Origin: Thauera sp. UBA6194
Lineage (GTDB): Bacteria; Pseudomonadota; Gammaproteobacteria; Burkholderiales; Rhodocyclaceae
Reading direction: 5' to 3'
Assembly (NCBI GenBank): GCA_002422685.1
Contig: DITC01000022.1
Coordinates: 1-64,000, forward strand
DNA length: 64,000 nucleotides
Below the pieces are notes generated by a model. That model saw only the letters and a program-made list of their open reading frames with translations, did no database searches and was not told the origin of the DNA. The position numbers and the translations under genes are program-made. Positions 54,144 through 63,785 of the stretch are shown here, one piece after another; within the stretch, counting starts at the first letter, position 1, and each line of letters opens with the position of its first letter.

Positions 54144-55220
54144 TCAGCGCCGCTCGACGTAATGCATCAGCCAGGCCGCCGCAGCGAGGAAGATCAGGCT
54201 GGGCGTGAGCGCGGCCATGAGCGGCGGCCAGGCGTTGATCATGCCGAGGTTGGAGAACAGGCCGTTGAGCAGGTGGAAGCCCACCCCGAGCATCACCCCC
54301 ATGAAGATGCGCGCGCTGGCGCCGCCCATACGGTCGTGGATGAAGCCGAAAGGCATGGCCAGCGCCATCATCACCAGCGCCGCGAAGGGATAGACGATCT
54401 TCTTCCAGAGCGCGATCTCGAAGCGATCGGCGTTCTGGTTGTTCTCGCGCAGGTGCTTGATGTAGGTCCACAGCTTGCCCAGCTGCATGTGCTCAGGCGC
54501 GACCATCAGCACCCCGAGCACCTCGGGCGTGAGCTCGGACTTCCAGCGAATCTCGGGCAGGCGCTCGACCTCGGTGCGGTCGGCGTGAAAAAGCGTGCGC
54601 GAGACCTCGAGCAGCTGCCACTCGCCAGCCCCGTCGAACACACCGCGCCTGGCCTCGGCGATCGACACCAGCGCGTAAGCCTCATCGAAGGTGTAGATGC
54701 GCGCGTTGCGCAGCGTGCGGTCGGGCATCAGGGTGCGCACGTTGATGACCTGGCGACCGTCCTTCACCCACAGACCCGAGCGCAGCTGCTGCGACACCGT
54801 GGCCTTGGTGGCGGTGAGCTTCCATTCTTCTGCGGCCGACTCGGCCGGCGGCGCGACATACTCGCCGATCAGGAACACCAGCACGACGAACACGGCACCG
54901 ATCATGCCCAGGATGCGCATCAAGCCGGCGTTCGACATGCCCGAGGCGCGCATCACGGTGATCTCGGAGTGCCGTGCCAGCGTCGCGAGCGCGTACAGGC
55001 TGCCGATCAGCACCGCGACCGGCATCAGCTCGTACACCCGCGAAGGCAGCGTCAGGCCGACATAGACCACGGCCTGGTAGAGGGTGTAGCCCCCCTTGCC
55101 GATGTCCTCGAGCTCGTTGATGAGATCGAAGAAGGCGAACAAACCCAGGAAGGCGACCAGCACCAGCAGCGTCGCACCGAAGATCTCGCGCGCCAGATAG
55201 CGCAGCAGCACGGCGCTCAT
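54144..55220 (-). CDS. lptG: LPS export permease LptG
   Basis: This 358-residue inner-membrane protein has three N-terminal and three C-terminal helices around a periplasmic jellyroll domain (~130-260). N terminus YLAREIFGATLLVLVAFLGLFAFFDLINEL is typical. With LptF and the LptB ATPase it extracts lipopolysaccharide from the inner membrane. Its ATG overlaps the lptF stop (ATGA). Confidence 0.94.
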   Translation of the reverse strand: MSAVLLRYLAREIFGATLLVLVAFLGLFAFFDLINELEDIGKGGYTLYQAVVYVGLTLPSRVYELMPVAVLIGSLYALATLARHSEITVMRASGMSNAGLMRILGMIGAVFVVLVFLIGEYVAPPAESAAEEWKLTATKATVSQQLRSGLWVKDGRQVINVRTLMPDRTLRNARIYTFDEAYALVSIAEARRGVFDGAGEWQLLEVSRTLFHADRTEVERLPEIRWKSELTPEVLGVLMVAPEHMQLGKLWTYIKHLRENNQNADRFEIALWKKIVYPFAALVMMALAMPFGFIHDRMGGASARIFMGVMLGVGFHLLNGLFSNLGMINAWPPLMAALTPSLIFLAAAAWLMHYVERR

Positions 55221-56299
55221 GTGCGCCTCCGCCAGAACGGGGACACGGCGAGCCGCTTGTAGAACAGCACCCCGAGCGCACCGAGCACGACCACGTGCGG
55301 CAGGATCAGACCGAGGGCGAAGCCCATCCGCCCCTGCGCCACCCAGGACTGAAACACCGAAATCGCGTTGCTGTAGAGCAGATACACCAGCAGCGCGATG
55401 AGCAGGTTGTTGGCGCGCCCCGCGCGCGGATTGACGAAGGAGAGCGGGATGGCCATCAGCGCAAGCAGCAACGCCACCAGCGGCACGCCGAAGCGCCCCA
55501 CGAGCTCGCCCAGGCTGCGCTTGTCCTGCTGCGCCAGCAGCTGCATGGTGGGCTGCGCACGCGTGCGCGAGAACTGACTGACAAGCTGCTTCTGCGCCAC
55601 CAGCACCTCGTAGCGCTCGAACTCCATGACGCGGTACTCGGGGGTGCCGGGCGTGCCGTCGTAGCGACGACCGTTCTCGAGCACCACATAGCGCCGCCCT
55701 TCGTCGTCGCTGCGCAGATAGCCCTCGGAGGAGACGATCACCACCAAGCCGCCGGTGCGCGTCTGCTCGCTGACGAACACGTTGCGCACCCGCCCGTCCT
55801 CCCCGGCGCCCACCTCGACGAAGAACACGCGCTGCGCGCCGGAAGATTCACGGAATACGCCGGGGGCGACGCGCTGGGTGTCGTCACGGCTGTCGAGGCG
55901 CTCGCGGTACTCGCCGCTCTTTTGCTGCGCCCACGGCGACAGGTACAGCGCCCCGGCGCCGATCACCAGCACCAGCGGCAACGCAAAGCTCAGCACCGGC
56001 CTGATCCATGCGGTCAGCGGCACGCCCGAGGCGAACCACACCACCATCTCCGAGTCGCGGTAACTGCGCGACAGCGACACCAGGATCGCGATGAACAGCG
56101 TGAGCGTGAGCACCGTCGGCATCTGCGCGAGCGCACCGAAGCCGATCAGCGCGGCGACCGCGTCGGCCGGCACGCGCCCACCCGCCGCCTGACCCAGCAG
56201 GCGGATGAGCACGGTGGAGATCAGGATCGCGAACAGCGCAACGAAGACTGCAGCTGCCGTCTGCGCGAATTCCCGTTGCAGGGCGCGCCGGAAGATCAT
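55217..56299 (-). CDS. lptF: LPS export permease LptF
   Basis: This 360-residue paralogue of LptG begins MIFRRALQREFAQTAAAVFVALFAILISTVLIRLLGQAAGG. The periplasmic part follows and three C-terminal helices close it (PLVALLLALMAIPLSFVNPRAGR). Start 56299 is chosen by family; no Shine-Dalgarno is apparent. Divergent from pepA, the usual arrangement. Confidence 0.94.
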   Translation of the reverse strand: MIFRRALQREFAQTAAAVFVALFAILISTVLIRLLGQAAGGRVPADAVAALIGFGALAQMPTVLTLTLFIAILVSLSRSYRDSEMVVWFASGVPLTAWIRPVLSFALPLVLVIGAGALYLSPWAQQKSGEYRERLDSRDDTQRVAPGVFRESSGAQRVFFVEVGAGEDGRVRNVFVSEQTRTGGLVVIVSSEGYLRSDDEGRRYVVLENGRRYDGTPGTPEYRVMEFERYEVLVAQKQLVSQFSRTRAQPTMQLLAQQDKRSLGELVGRFGVPLVALLLALMAIPLSFVNPRAGRANNLLIALLVYLLYSNAISVFQSWVAQGRMGFALGLILPHVVVLGALGVLFYKRLAVSPFWRRRT

Positions 56300-56402
56300 C
56301 GGGCGAGGGGGCCGGGTTGGGGCGGAAAGCGGAGCAAGATGCGGAGCCGGATCAGGGCAGCGCGCGGTACGGACACCGCGGATGCCGTTCGAGAGAGCCT
56401 TT

Positions 56403-56432
56403 TTGACGCCCCGGTTGCGAACGGTCCATAAT
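56403..56432 (+). promoter_or_regulatory. Promoter of pepA
   Basis: -35 TTGACG (56403-56408), 18-bp spacer, -10 CATAAT (56427-56432), 42 bp before the pepA start. Confidence 0.6.
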
Positions 56433-56474
56433 CGGTCGCAATTCAAAACCGGCGTCTTTACAAGGAAAAAGCGG

Positions 56475-57977
56475 ATGGAATTTACCATAAAGACCGGCAA
56501 CCCGGCGAAGCTCAAGACCGGCCTCCTGGTGCTCGGCGCGTTTGCGGATGGCAAGCTGCCGGCGCTCGGCGGGGCCGTCAACGATGCCACGCAAGGCCGG
56601 CTCTCGAGCCTGCTCGAGCGCGGTGACCTCGAAGACAAGGCGGGGGCCACCCTGCTGCTCCACGAGCTCCCGGGCACGCACGCCGAACGCGTGCTGGTGG
56701 TGAGTCTCGGCAAGGAGGACGAATTCGGCGACAAGGCCTTCCGCGATGCGCTCGGCGCCGCGGCCAAGGCCCTCGCCGCCTCCCCGTCCAGGGACGCCGT
56801 GATCACGCTCACCGATGTCGCGCTCGACAAGCGTGACCTGCCGTGGCGCCTGCAGCAGGCCGCCCGCATCCTCGCCGACGGCGCCTATCGCTTCGACGCG
56901 CTCAAATCCGACAAGGACAAGAAGGGCAAGAAACAGCGCGGCGCGAAAAAGCTCACCCTGCTCGTCAGCACCGAGCTCGGCGCCGAACTCGATGCCGCCG
57001 TGCTGCAAGGCCACGCCATCGCCACCGGCATGGCGCTGGCAAAAGACCTCGGCAACCTGCCCGGCAACATCTGCACACCCACCCACCTGGCCGAGACTGC
57101 CGAGGCCCTCGGCAAGCAGTACAAGTTCGACGTCGAGGTGCTGGAGCGCGAGGACATGGAAAAGCTCGGCATGGGCTCCTTCCTGTCGGTGGCGCGTGGC
57201 TCGCACCAGCCACCCAAGTTCATCGTCATGCACTACAAGGGCGGCAAGGCCAAGGCCAAGCCGGTCGTGCTCGTCGGCAAGGGCATCACCTTCGACACCG
57301 GCGGCATCTCGCTCAAGCCGGCGGCCGAGATGGACGAGATGAAGTACGACATGTGCGGCGCGGCGAGCGTGCTCGGCACCTTCAAGGCGGTCGCGCAGAT
57401 GGGCCTGCCGATCAACGTCGTCGGCCTCATCCCCACCACCGAGAACATGCCCGGCGGCGGCGCCACCAAGCCCGGCGACGTCGTCACCTCGATGTCGGGC
57501 CAGACCATCGAGGTGCTCAACACCGACGCCGAGGGCCGGCTCATCCTGTGCGACGCGCTGACCTACGCCGAGCGCTTCAAGCCCGAGTGCGTGATCGACA
57601 TCGCGACCCTCACCGGCGCCTGCGTGGTCGCGCTCGGCAAGATCCCCAGCGGCCTGCTCGCCAACGACGACGAGCTCGCCGCCGAGATCCTCGCGCGCGG
57701 CACCGAGTCGGGCGACCGCGCCTGGCAGCTGCCGCTGTGGGACGAGTACCAGGAGCTGCTCAAGAGCAACTTCGCCGACATGGGCAACATCGGCGGGCGC
57801 TACGCCGGCACCATCACCGCGGCCTGCTTCCTGTCGCGCTTCACCAAGGACTACAAGTGGGCGCATCTGGACATCGCCGGTACCGCCTGGGTGTCGGGCG
57901 ACGCCAAGGGTGCGACCGGGCGGCCAGTGCCGCTGCTGTCGTCCTTCCTGATCGATCGCGCACGCAGCAAGCGCTGA
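56475..57977 (+). CDS. pepA: Leucyl aminopeptidase (M17)
   Basis: This 500-residue two-metal peptidase forms hexamers. Metal-binding GKGITFDTGGISLKPA and the signature NTDAEGRLILCDAL are intact, with LGNLPGNICTPTHLA and the catalytic Arg segment conserved. In E. coli PepA also acts as a DNA-binding factor in Xer recombination; not testable here. Followed by holC. Confidence 0.97.
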   Translation: MEFTIKTGNPAKLKTGLLVLGAFADGKLPALGGAVNDATQGRLSSLLERGDLEDKAGATLLLHELPGTHAERVLVVSLGKEDEFGDKAFRDALGAAAKALAASPSRDAVITLTDVALDKRDLPWRLQQAARILADGAYRFDALKSDKDKKGKKQRGAKKLTLLVSTELGAELDAAVLQGHAIATGMALAKDLGNLPGNICTPTHLAETAEALGKQYKFDVEVLEREDMEKLGMGSFLSVARGSHQPPKFIVMHYKGGKAKAKPVVLVGKGITFDTGGISLKPAAEMDEMKYDMCGAASVLGTFKAVAQMGLPINVVGLIPTTENMPGGGATKPGDVVTSMSGQTIEVLNTDAEGRLILCDALTYAERFKPECVIDIATLTGACVVALGKIPSGLLANDDELAAEILARGTESGDRAWQLPLWDEYQELLKSNFADMGNIGGRYAGTITAACFLSRFTKDYKWAHLDIAGTAWVSGDAKGATGRPVPLLSSFLIDRARSKR

Positions 57978-58005
57978 GTCGCGAGCAGGCGAGATCGAGC
58001 CCACC

Positions 58006-58446
58006 ATGGCAGCGCGCGTGCATTTCTATCACAACACGCCCGACCGGCTCGCACTGGCCTGCGAGCTGGTCGCGAATGCCCATGGCCGCGGGCGCAAGGT
58101 CGCCGTGCGCTGCACGACCCCCGAGCAGCAGCGCCAGCTCGACAAGCTGCTGTGGACCGCCGAGCCCCTGAGCTTCATCCCGCACGTTGCCGCAGACCAT
58201 GCGCTGGCGGCCGAAACACCGGTCACGCTGGCCAGCGCCGAGACCGACATCGCCTGGCCACACGGCGACGTGCTGCTCAACCTCGCCGATGCGCTGCCGC
58301 CCGAGCACACGCGCTTCCGGATGGTGGTGGAGATCGTCGGCTACGACGCAGCCGAGCGCCACGCTGCCCGCCAGCGCTGGATGCATTACCGCCAGGCGGG
58401 CTGCGAGCTCAAGGCCTTCGATGCCGAGCGCAGGGAGGCGCTATGA
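58006..58446 (+). CDS. holC: DNA polymerase III chi subunit
   Basis: This 146-residue protein begins ARVHFYHNTPDRLALACELVANAHGRGRKVAVRC and has FIPH and WPHGDVLLNLADALPPEH, the HolC pattern. Chi links the clamp loader to SSB. It follows pepA as usual in Betaproteobacteria, and its stop overlaps the next start. Confidence 0.93.
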   Translation: MAARVHFYHNTPDRLALACELVANAHGRGRKVAVRCTTPEQQRQLDKLLWTAEPLSFIPHVAADHALAAETPVTLASAETDIAWPHGDVLLNLADALPPEHTRFRMVVEIVGYDAAERHAARQRWMHYRQAGCELKAFDAERREAL

Positions 58447-59111
58447 GCGACTGGCCGCCATATTCCCGCGACGACGAGCTCGAGCGCGCCGACGAGTTGC
58501 TGAACCAGGCGGACGCCTTGCTGCAGCGGCATCGCGGCAGCCTGGACAGCCCACCGCGACACTCCCCGACCGAGCAGCGTGACGGACAGCCTCAGGCCGC
58601 TGAATCAGGCCGCGCCCCCGGGGGCGAGGACGACGAGTTGCCGATCCTGACCGACGTCGTGGATGACTTCGAGTTCGATGAAGCGTGGCAGCCAGCGATC
58701 GATGCGCGCCCACTGGACTTCGACGCCAGCCCATCGCCCTCACCTGCGGCTGCAGTCTCGAGCGCCGCCATGCTCTCGCCGCAAGCGTTCGGCAGTCTCA
58801 CCGGCGTCGCACCGTCTCTCTCCCCATCCACACGGGGCGCAGCCCCCCATGGCCATGAACGCGAAGCGCTCGCGCAGCAGCTCGTGGCGCTCGACACGCA
58901 GATTGCGCGCGAGGTCAGCGCCTGGGTGGCAAGCGAACTGCCGCAGATCGTCGAGCGCGAACTCGATCAGCTCGCCGAGCGCCTGCAGGCCGAGTTCCAG
59001 GCGCACCTGCGCGCCACGCTGCTGCCCGAACTGTCGGCCCGCATCGGCGCCCTGCTCGACGGCGCCGACAATGAAAGCGAAAAGGGCCCCGCAGGGCCCT
59101 CCGCCGGCTGA
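58443..59111 (+). CDS. HolC-coupled hypothetical protein
   Basis: This 222-residue protein is acidic and Pro/Ser-rich in residues 1-140, probably disordered, with one helical charged segment at the C terminus (EREALAQQLVALDTQIAREVSAWVASELPQIVERELDQLAERL). ATG overlaps the holC stop (ATGA). No family recognised. The coupling suggests a role with the clamp loader, but this is only context. Confidence 0.6.
   Translation: MSDWPPYSRDDELERADELLNQADALLQRHRGSLDSPPRHSPTEQRDGQPQAAESGRAPGGEDDELPILTDVVDDFEFDEAWQPAIDARPLDFDASPSPSPAAAVSSAAMLSPQAFGSLTGVAPSLSPSTRGAAPHGHEREALAQQLVALDTQIAREVSAWVASELPQIVERELDQLAERLQAEFQAHLRATLLPELSARIGALLDGADNESEKGPAGPSAG
59083..59100 (-). terminator. Terminator of the TRAP operon
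   Basis: AGGGCCC and GGGCCCT pair, and on the minus strand TTTT follows. It lies 20-40 bp past the dctM stop and inside the last codons of the convergent gene. Confidence 0.6.
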
Positions 59112-59121
59112 TAACGCCGCC

Positions 59122-60654
59122 TCACTTGCCGTACATCAGCCCAGGCAGCCAGGTCGCGATCGCCGGGAACACCACCACCAGCGCCAGCGCGAGCACCTGG
59201 ATGGCCAGGAACACCAGCGAAGACTTGAAGATCGTCGCCATGCTGATCGATGCCGGCGCCACCCCGCGGATGTAGAACAGCGCGTAGCCGAAGGGCGGGC
59301 TGAGGAAGCTCATCTGCATGTTCACCAGGTACAGCACGCCAAACCACACCAGTACCTGATCCGAACTCGGCCCGGGCAGGCCGAACAGGCCGTCGAAGGT
59401 GAGCTGCTTGATGATGGGCACGAAGATCGGCACCGCGAGCAGCAGTATCCCGACCCAGTCGAGGAACATGCCCAGGATCACCAGCAGCACCATCATCACC
59501 ATCAGGATGCCGTAGGGCGACAGGCCGGTGCCGAGCAGCGTCTCGGTGATGAAGGTCTGGCCACCCTTGAGGATGTACAGGCCGACGAAGATCGACGCGC
59601 CGAAGATGATCCACAGCACCATCGCCGTGGCCTTGACGGTCGACAGGCTGGCACCGAACAGGCCCTCCAGCGTGAGCCGCCGATGCAGCACGGCCACGAT
59701 CATCGCGCCGAAGGAGCCCAGGCCGGCGGCCTCGACCGGCGTGGCGATGCCGGTGAACAGCAGCCCGAGCACGATGACCACCAGCGCGATCGGTGCGATC
59801 AGCCCGCGCAGCAGCTTGAGCTTGGCCGCGAGGTCGATGCGCTCGGCCACCGGCACCGCTGGCCCCACCGCGGGGTTCAGGTACGACCGCAGCAGCACGT
59901 AGGCGATGTACAGGCCCGACAGCATCAGGCCCGGCATCACGCTGCCGGCGTAGAGTTCGCCCACCGACTGCTGCGCCACCACCGCGTACAGGATGGCGAG
60001 GATGGACGGCGGGATCAGCACGCCCAGCGCGCCGCCGGCCATGATCGAGCCCATCGCGATCTGCTCGTCGTAGTGGCGCTTGAGCATCGCCGGCAGGGCG
60101 ATGATGCCCATGGTGACGATCGCCGCGCCGACCACGCCGACCATGGCGGCGAGGATGGTCGAGGCGACGATGGTGGCCACCGCCAGGCCGCCGCGCAGGC
60201 CGCCCATCCACTGGTACACCGCGTCGAACATCTCCTCGATCAGGCCGGCGCGCTCGAGCATGGTGGCCATGAAGATGAAGAGCGGGATCGCGGCCAGGTC
60301 GGGGTTGGTCATCATCGGGAAGATGCGGCTCGGCACCATGTTGAGCATGGCCGAGTCACCCACCAGATACAGGAACACCACCCCCAGGCCGCCAGCCACG
60401 AAGGCCAGCGGCAGGCCGGCCATCAGCAGCACGAACAGCGAGCCGAACATGATCCAGGTCAGCGGCCCCATCTCCACCGCCCCCAGCACGCCCTGCAGGC
60501 GGAACAGGAAGTAGTCCTCGCCCCAGGGGTCGTAGAAGGCGATGTTCACCGCCTCGACCGCCATCACGAAGGCGAGCAGCAAGGCGACGCCATACACGGC
60601 ATAGCGGTAAGCGGGGCTGCTCCCCCGCGCGTTTTCTGCAACCGTACTTTGCAT
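59122..60654 (-). CDS. dctM: TRAP transporter large membrane subunit
   Basis: This 510-residue protein has about twelve to thirteen helices and TRAP/DctM hallmarks: GSLFVLLMAGLPLAFVAGGLG, IPLFIFMATMLERAG, IMAGGALGVLIPPSI and a C-terminal MSFLSPPFGYALFYI. It moves a carboxylate by sodium symport together with DctQ and DctP. Starts 1 bp after the dctQ stop. Confidence 0.93.
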   Translation of the reverse strand: MQSTVAENARGSSPAYRYAVYGVALLLAFVMAVEAVNIAFYDPWGEDYFLFRLQGVLGAVEMGPLTWIMFGSLFVLLMAGLPLAFVAGGLGVVFLYLVGDSAMLNMVPSRIFPMMTNPDLAAIPLFIFMATMLERAGLIEEMFDAVYQWMGGLRGGLAVATIVASTILAAMVGVVGAAIVTMGIIALPAMLKRHYDEQIAMGSIMAGGALGVLIPPSILAILYAVVAQQSVGELYAGSVMPGLMLSGLYIAYVLLRSYLNPAVGPAVPVAERIDLAAKLKLLRGLIAPIALVVIVLGLLFTGIATPVEAAGLGSFGAMIVAVLHRRLTLEGLFGASLSTVKATAMVLWIIFGASIFVGLYILKGGQTFITETLLGTGLSPYGILMVMMVLLVILGMFLDWVGILLLAVPIFVPIIKQLTFDGLFGLPGPSSDQVLVWFGVLYLVNMQMSFLSPPFGYALFYIRGVAPASISMATIFKSSLVFLAIQVLALALVVVFPAIATWLPGLMYGK

Positions 60655-60655
60655 G

Positions 60656-61297
60656 TCAGCGGTGCTCCAGGCAGGCACGCTCGAAGCGGCGAATGTCCTT
60701 GATGAGCTGCGAAATGCCGGCAAGCAGGATCAGCACCGCCCCCAGCAGCAAGGTGGCCTTCACCGGCCAGTACTGCACCTGCCAGGTCTCCAGCGAGCGC
60801 TCGCCCATGTTGTAGCTGTCGGCGAAGAAGCGCCAACCGGTCGAAATCATCACCAGCACGAAGGCGAAGAAGAACACCGAGGTGATCACGTCGACCGCGC
60901 TGCGCGCACGCTTCGAAAGCTTGGTGTAGATCACATCCACGCGCACGTGCGAGCCATGCAGCAGGCCGTAGGCGCCGGCGATCACGTACTGCATGCCGAA
61001 CAGCAGGTAGCTGCTCTCGTGCACCCAGATGGTGGGCTGGTTGAAGAGGTAGCGCATCACCACCTCGTAGGTGTAGGCCAGCACCGCATTCACGCTCCAC
61101 AGCGCCACGAACATGCCGGTGCGGTCGCTCAGCCAGTCGACCGCGCGCTCGAAGGCGCTGGCGCCCTCCTCGTGCTTGACCACCGGCAACACGCCTTTCG
61201 CGCGCGCGGCGGCAATCAGCAACAGCGGCATCACCGCCAGCCAGCCCCAGTAGGCCCAATGAGGCATGACGAAACCGAAACCCTTGAGCTCGTACAT
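60656..61297 (-). CDS. dctQ: TRAP transporter small membrane subunit
   Basis: This 213-residue protein has an extra N-terminal helix (WAYWGWLAVMPLLLIAAARA), then the four-helix DctQ domain (VLAYTYEVVMRYLFNQPTIWVHESSYLLFGM, GSHVRVDVIYTKLSKRAR). Start 61297 with GGGAG upstream; the frame is open further back but without homology. Confidence 0.88.
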   Translation of the reverse strand: MYELKGFGFVMPHWAYWGWLAVMPLLLIAAARAKGVLPVVKHEEGASAFERAVDWLSDRTGMFVALWSVNAVLAYTYEVVMRYLFNQPTIWVHESSYLLFGMQYVIAGAYGLLHGSHVRVDVIYTKLSKRARSAVDVITSVFFFAFVLVMISTGWRFFADSYNMGERSLETWQVQYWPVKATLLLGAVLILLAGISQLIKDIRRFERACLEHR

Positions 61298-61359
61298 CTT
61301 CTCCCGCTCCGCAAATGAAGCGGGCCGGCCCCCGCGGGCCGACCCGGTACCGCTCAAGA

Positions 61360-62454
61360 TCAGACCGAGTGGCCCTTGAGATCCTCTTCGGTCACATAGC
61401 CCATCAGGTCGTTCTTCATGAACTCGAGCTGCAGTTTGAACACGCGCGCAGCGTCCGGATCCTTCTTCGCCCAGTTGAACCAGATCGGAATCGCCGCCTT
61501 GCGGAACTTGGCAATGTCGTCCGGCCCCATGCGCGACACCTCGCAGCCCGCCTCGCGGAACTTGGTCATCGCCGCCATGTTCGCCTTCTGGATCTCGACG
61601 AAATGCTTCACCGAGTAGTTGCGCACCTGGTCCTCGACCAGTTGCTGCATCTTCGGGTTCAGGCGACGCCACGCACCCATGTTCACGGTGAGGTCCATCA
61701 GGTCCACCGGCTGGTAAACACTCATCGTGCCCGGCGGCCCGAACAGGATGTACTTGGTCACCTGATGGAAGCCGAGGTCGTAGTTCACCGCCGGACCCAC
61801 GTAGTCGGCGGCGTCGATCGTGCCCTTCTCCAGCGCGGGGAAGATGTCCGAGCCGGGCAAGGCCACGGTGGAGCAGCCGAAGGTCTGGAACACCTCGGCC
61901 ACCATGCCGCCGGGCAGGCGGATCTTCTTGCCCTTGAGGTCATCGACCGAGCGGATCGGCACCTTGGAGTGGATGATGTTGGCGTCGTGATGGATGGGGC
62001 CGACGAAATACAGGCCCTGCTTGGCGTAGATCTCGCGCGCCATCTCGAGCATGCCCAGCCCGTAGTACAGCGTGTCCCACTGCGCAGGCTGGTCGGGGCC
62101 CATCGGGTAGGAGGACAGGAAGACCGTCGACGGAATCTTGCCCGCCCAGTAAAGCGTGAACGGGTTCATGCCCTGCAGCACGCCGCTGCGCACCGCGTCG
62201 AACAGCGAGTTGTTGTCGGCCGCCACCGCCTTCGCCGGGAAGGGCTGGATGGTCAGCTCGCCGCCCGACTTCTCCTTGAAACCGTTGCACCACTCCTCGA
62301 ACAGCCGGTAGCCGGTCGTGCCCGCGTCCCACACCGACTGCACCTTCCAGGTGGTGCCGGCCTGCGCCTGCGCGTTGCCGATGAAGGGTGCGCTCACGAG
62401 CGCGCCGGCTGCGGTGGACTTGAGCATGTCGCGTCGCGTGAATGTCTTGGTCAT
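61360..62454 (-). CDS. dctP: TRAP substrate-binding protein
   Basis: This 364-residue protein has a twin-arginine-type signal (TRRDMLKSTAAGALVSAPFIGNAQA) and the DctP fold: WKVQSVWDAGT, the substrate-contact region IRLPGGMVAEVFQTFG, and ALEKGTIDAADYVGPAVNY. This subgroup often binds keto- or aromatic acids rather than C4-dicarboxylates; the ligand is not decided. AAGGAG lies 6 bp before the ATG. First gene of the operon. Confidence 0.9.
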   Translation of the reverse strand: MTKTFTRRDMLKSTAAGALVSAPFIGNAQAQAGTTWKVQSVWDAGTTGYRLFEEWCNGFKEKSGGELTIQPFPAKAVAADNNSLFDAVRSGVLQGMNPFTLYWAGKIPSTVFLSSYPMGPDQPAQWDTLYYGLGMLEMAREIYAKQGLYFVGPIHHDANIIHSKVPIRSVDDLKGKKIRLPGGMVAEVFQTFGCSTVALPGSDIFPALEKGTIDAADYVGPAVNYDLGFHQVTKYILFGPPGTMSVYQPVDLMDLTVNMGAWRRLNPKMQQLVEDQVRNYSVKHFVEIQKANMAAMTKFREAGCEVSRMGPDDIAKFRKAAIPIWFNWAKKDPDAARVFKLQLEFMKNDLMGYVTEEDLKGHSV

Positions 62455-62768
62455 CGTGTCTCCTTCCCTTTTTATGGTGAGTGTCATGCAGCCTTCATTT
62501 ATTCCTGCAGCGCAGCAATCAAATGCAGAGTCGGCATTTTTCCAGAACTGAAGCCTCGAACCTGAGCGATCACGCGCCAGATAGCCCGCAGTTCCCGCAT
62601 GCCTGCCCAAATCGCCCGATACAGGAAAACCCTGAGGTGTGGTGCGCCTTCCGGATCTCCGGCGCCGACGCATCTTGCCCCCAATCGAAAAACGCGAGAA
62701 CCGCTCATAAGGAATATCGCTTATTCTCTGATCGAATCAATCGCACACCAGACAAGCTCGGCCATGCC
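62455..62768. promoter_or_regulatory. dctP-lysR divergent control region
   Basis: The 314-bp gap holds the promoters of the TRAP operon and of the divergent LysR gene. An A/T-rich stretch near 62705-62745 (ATATCGCTTATTCTCTGATCG) is the likely regulator/promoter zone. No precise boxes can be assigned and no gene is seen. Confidence 0.5.
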
Positions 62769-63692
62769 ATGGACAGACTGACCAGCCTGCAGCTCTTCAC
62801 CCGCCTCGTCGAAAGCGGCAGCTTCTCGCGCACGGCGCGCGACATGAAGCTCTCGCAGCCGACCGTCACCAAGCACATCGCCGCGCTCGAGGCGCGGCTC
62901 GGGGTGCGCCTGCTCAACCGCAACACCCGCGGCATGCGCCTGACCGAGGCGGGGACGCTGTACTACGAGCGCTGCAAGATCATCGAGCGCGAGCTCGAAG
63001 CCGCCGACCGCCTGGTCACGAACCTGGGCGAGGACATCTCCGGCCCCCTGCGCGTCGCCTGCCCGGCCGGCCTGGGCCGCCACGTCATCCTGCCGCTGGC
63101 ACGCGCCTTCATGGCGCGCAACCCCGGCGTGCGCTTCGACCTGCAGCTCGACGATCACACCCTCAACCTGCTCGAGCACGGCATCGACGTCGCCGTGCGC
63201 ATGGGCCGACTGGCCGACTCCGCCCTCGGCAGTCGCCAGCTCGGGCTCAATCCGTGGGTCACGGTGGCGAGCCCGAGCTATCTCGCGCGCCAGGGCATGC
63301 CCGCCAGCCCGGATGCGCTCGCCACCCACGAATGCCTCGTCTACAGCAGCGTGCCGGGCGACCAGCGCTGGCAATTCCAGCGTGCGGAAGACGGCGCGCT
63401 GGTCTCGGTCTCGGTGCATGGCCCCCTGCGCACCAACGACATCGACTCGGTCCTCTCCGCCGCGCTCGCCGGCATGGGCGTCGCCATCCTGCCCACCTAC
63501 CTCGCCCAGCCCGCGCTCGAGCGCGAGGCGCTGGTGCCGCTGCTGCCCGAACACAGCCTGCTGCCACAGCCGATGCACGCCGTGTATCCCTCGCCGCGCC
63601 TGGTGCCGACCAAGGTCCTGGCCTGGATCGAATTCCTGCAGACGCAGCTCGGCCATCCGGCCTGGCCGATGCGGGACTGGCAGCTCGGCTGA
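62769..63692 (+). CDS. LysR-family regulator of the TRAP operon
   Basis: This 307-residue protein has an N-terminal winged helix (LQLFTRLVESGSFSRTARDMKLSQPTVTKHIAALEARLGVRLLNRNTRGMRLTEAG) and a LysR effector-binding domain (~90-300). The divergent position suggests that it controls dctPQM in response to the transported acid. Inference from context only. Confidence 0.9.
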   Translation: MDRLTSLQLFTRLVESGSFSRTARDMKLSQPTVTKHIAALEARLGVRLLNRNTRGMRLTEAGTLYYERCKIIERELEAADRLVTNLGEDISGPLRVACPAGLGRHVILPLARAFMARNPGVRFDLQLDDHTLNLLEHGIDVAVRMGRLADSALGSRQLGLNPWVTVASPSYLARQGMPASPDALATHECLVYSSVPGDQRWQFQRAEDGALVSVSVHGPLRTNDIDSVLSAALAGMGVAILPTYLAQPALEREALVPLLPEHSLLPQPMHAVYPSPRLVPTKVLAWIEFLQTQLGHPAWPMRDWQLG

Positions 63693-63785
63693 CCCGGCGG
63701 CGCCGACTTTCCGGCAGACGCGGGCGCGGGCCGCACGGGCGCATCCGCTATAATCCGCGCTTTGCCTTCAAGCGCGTACAACACC

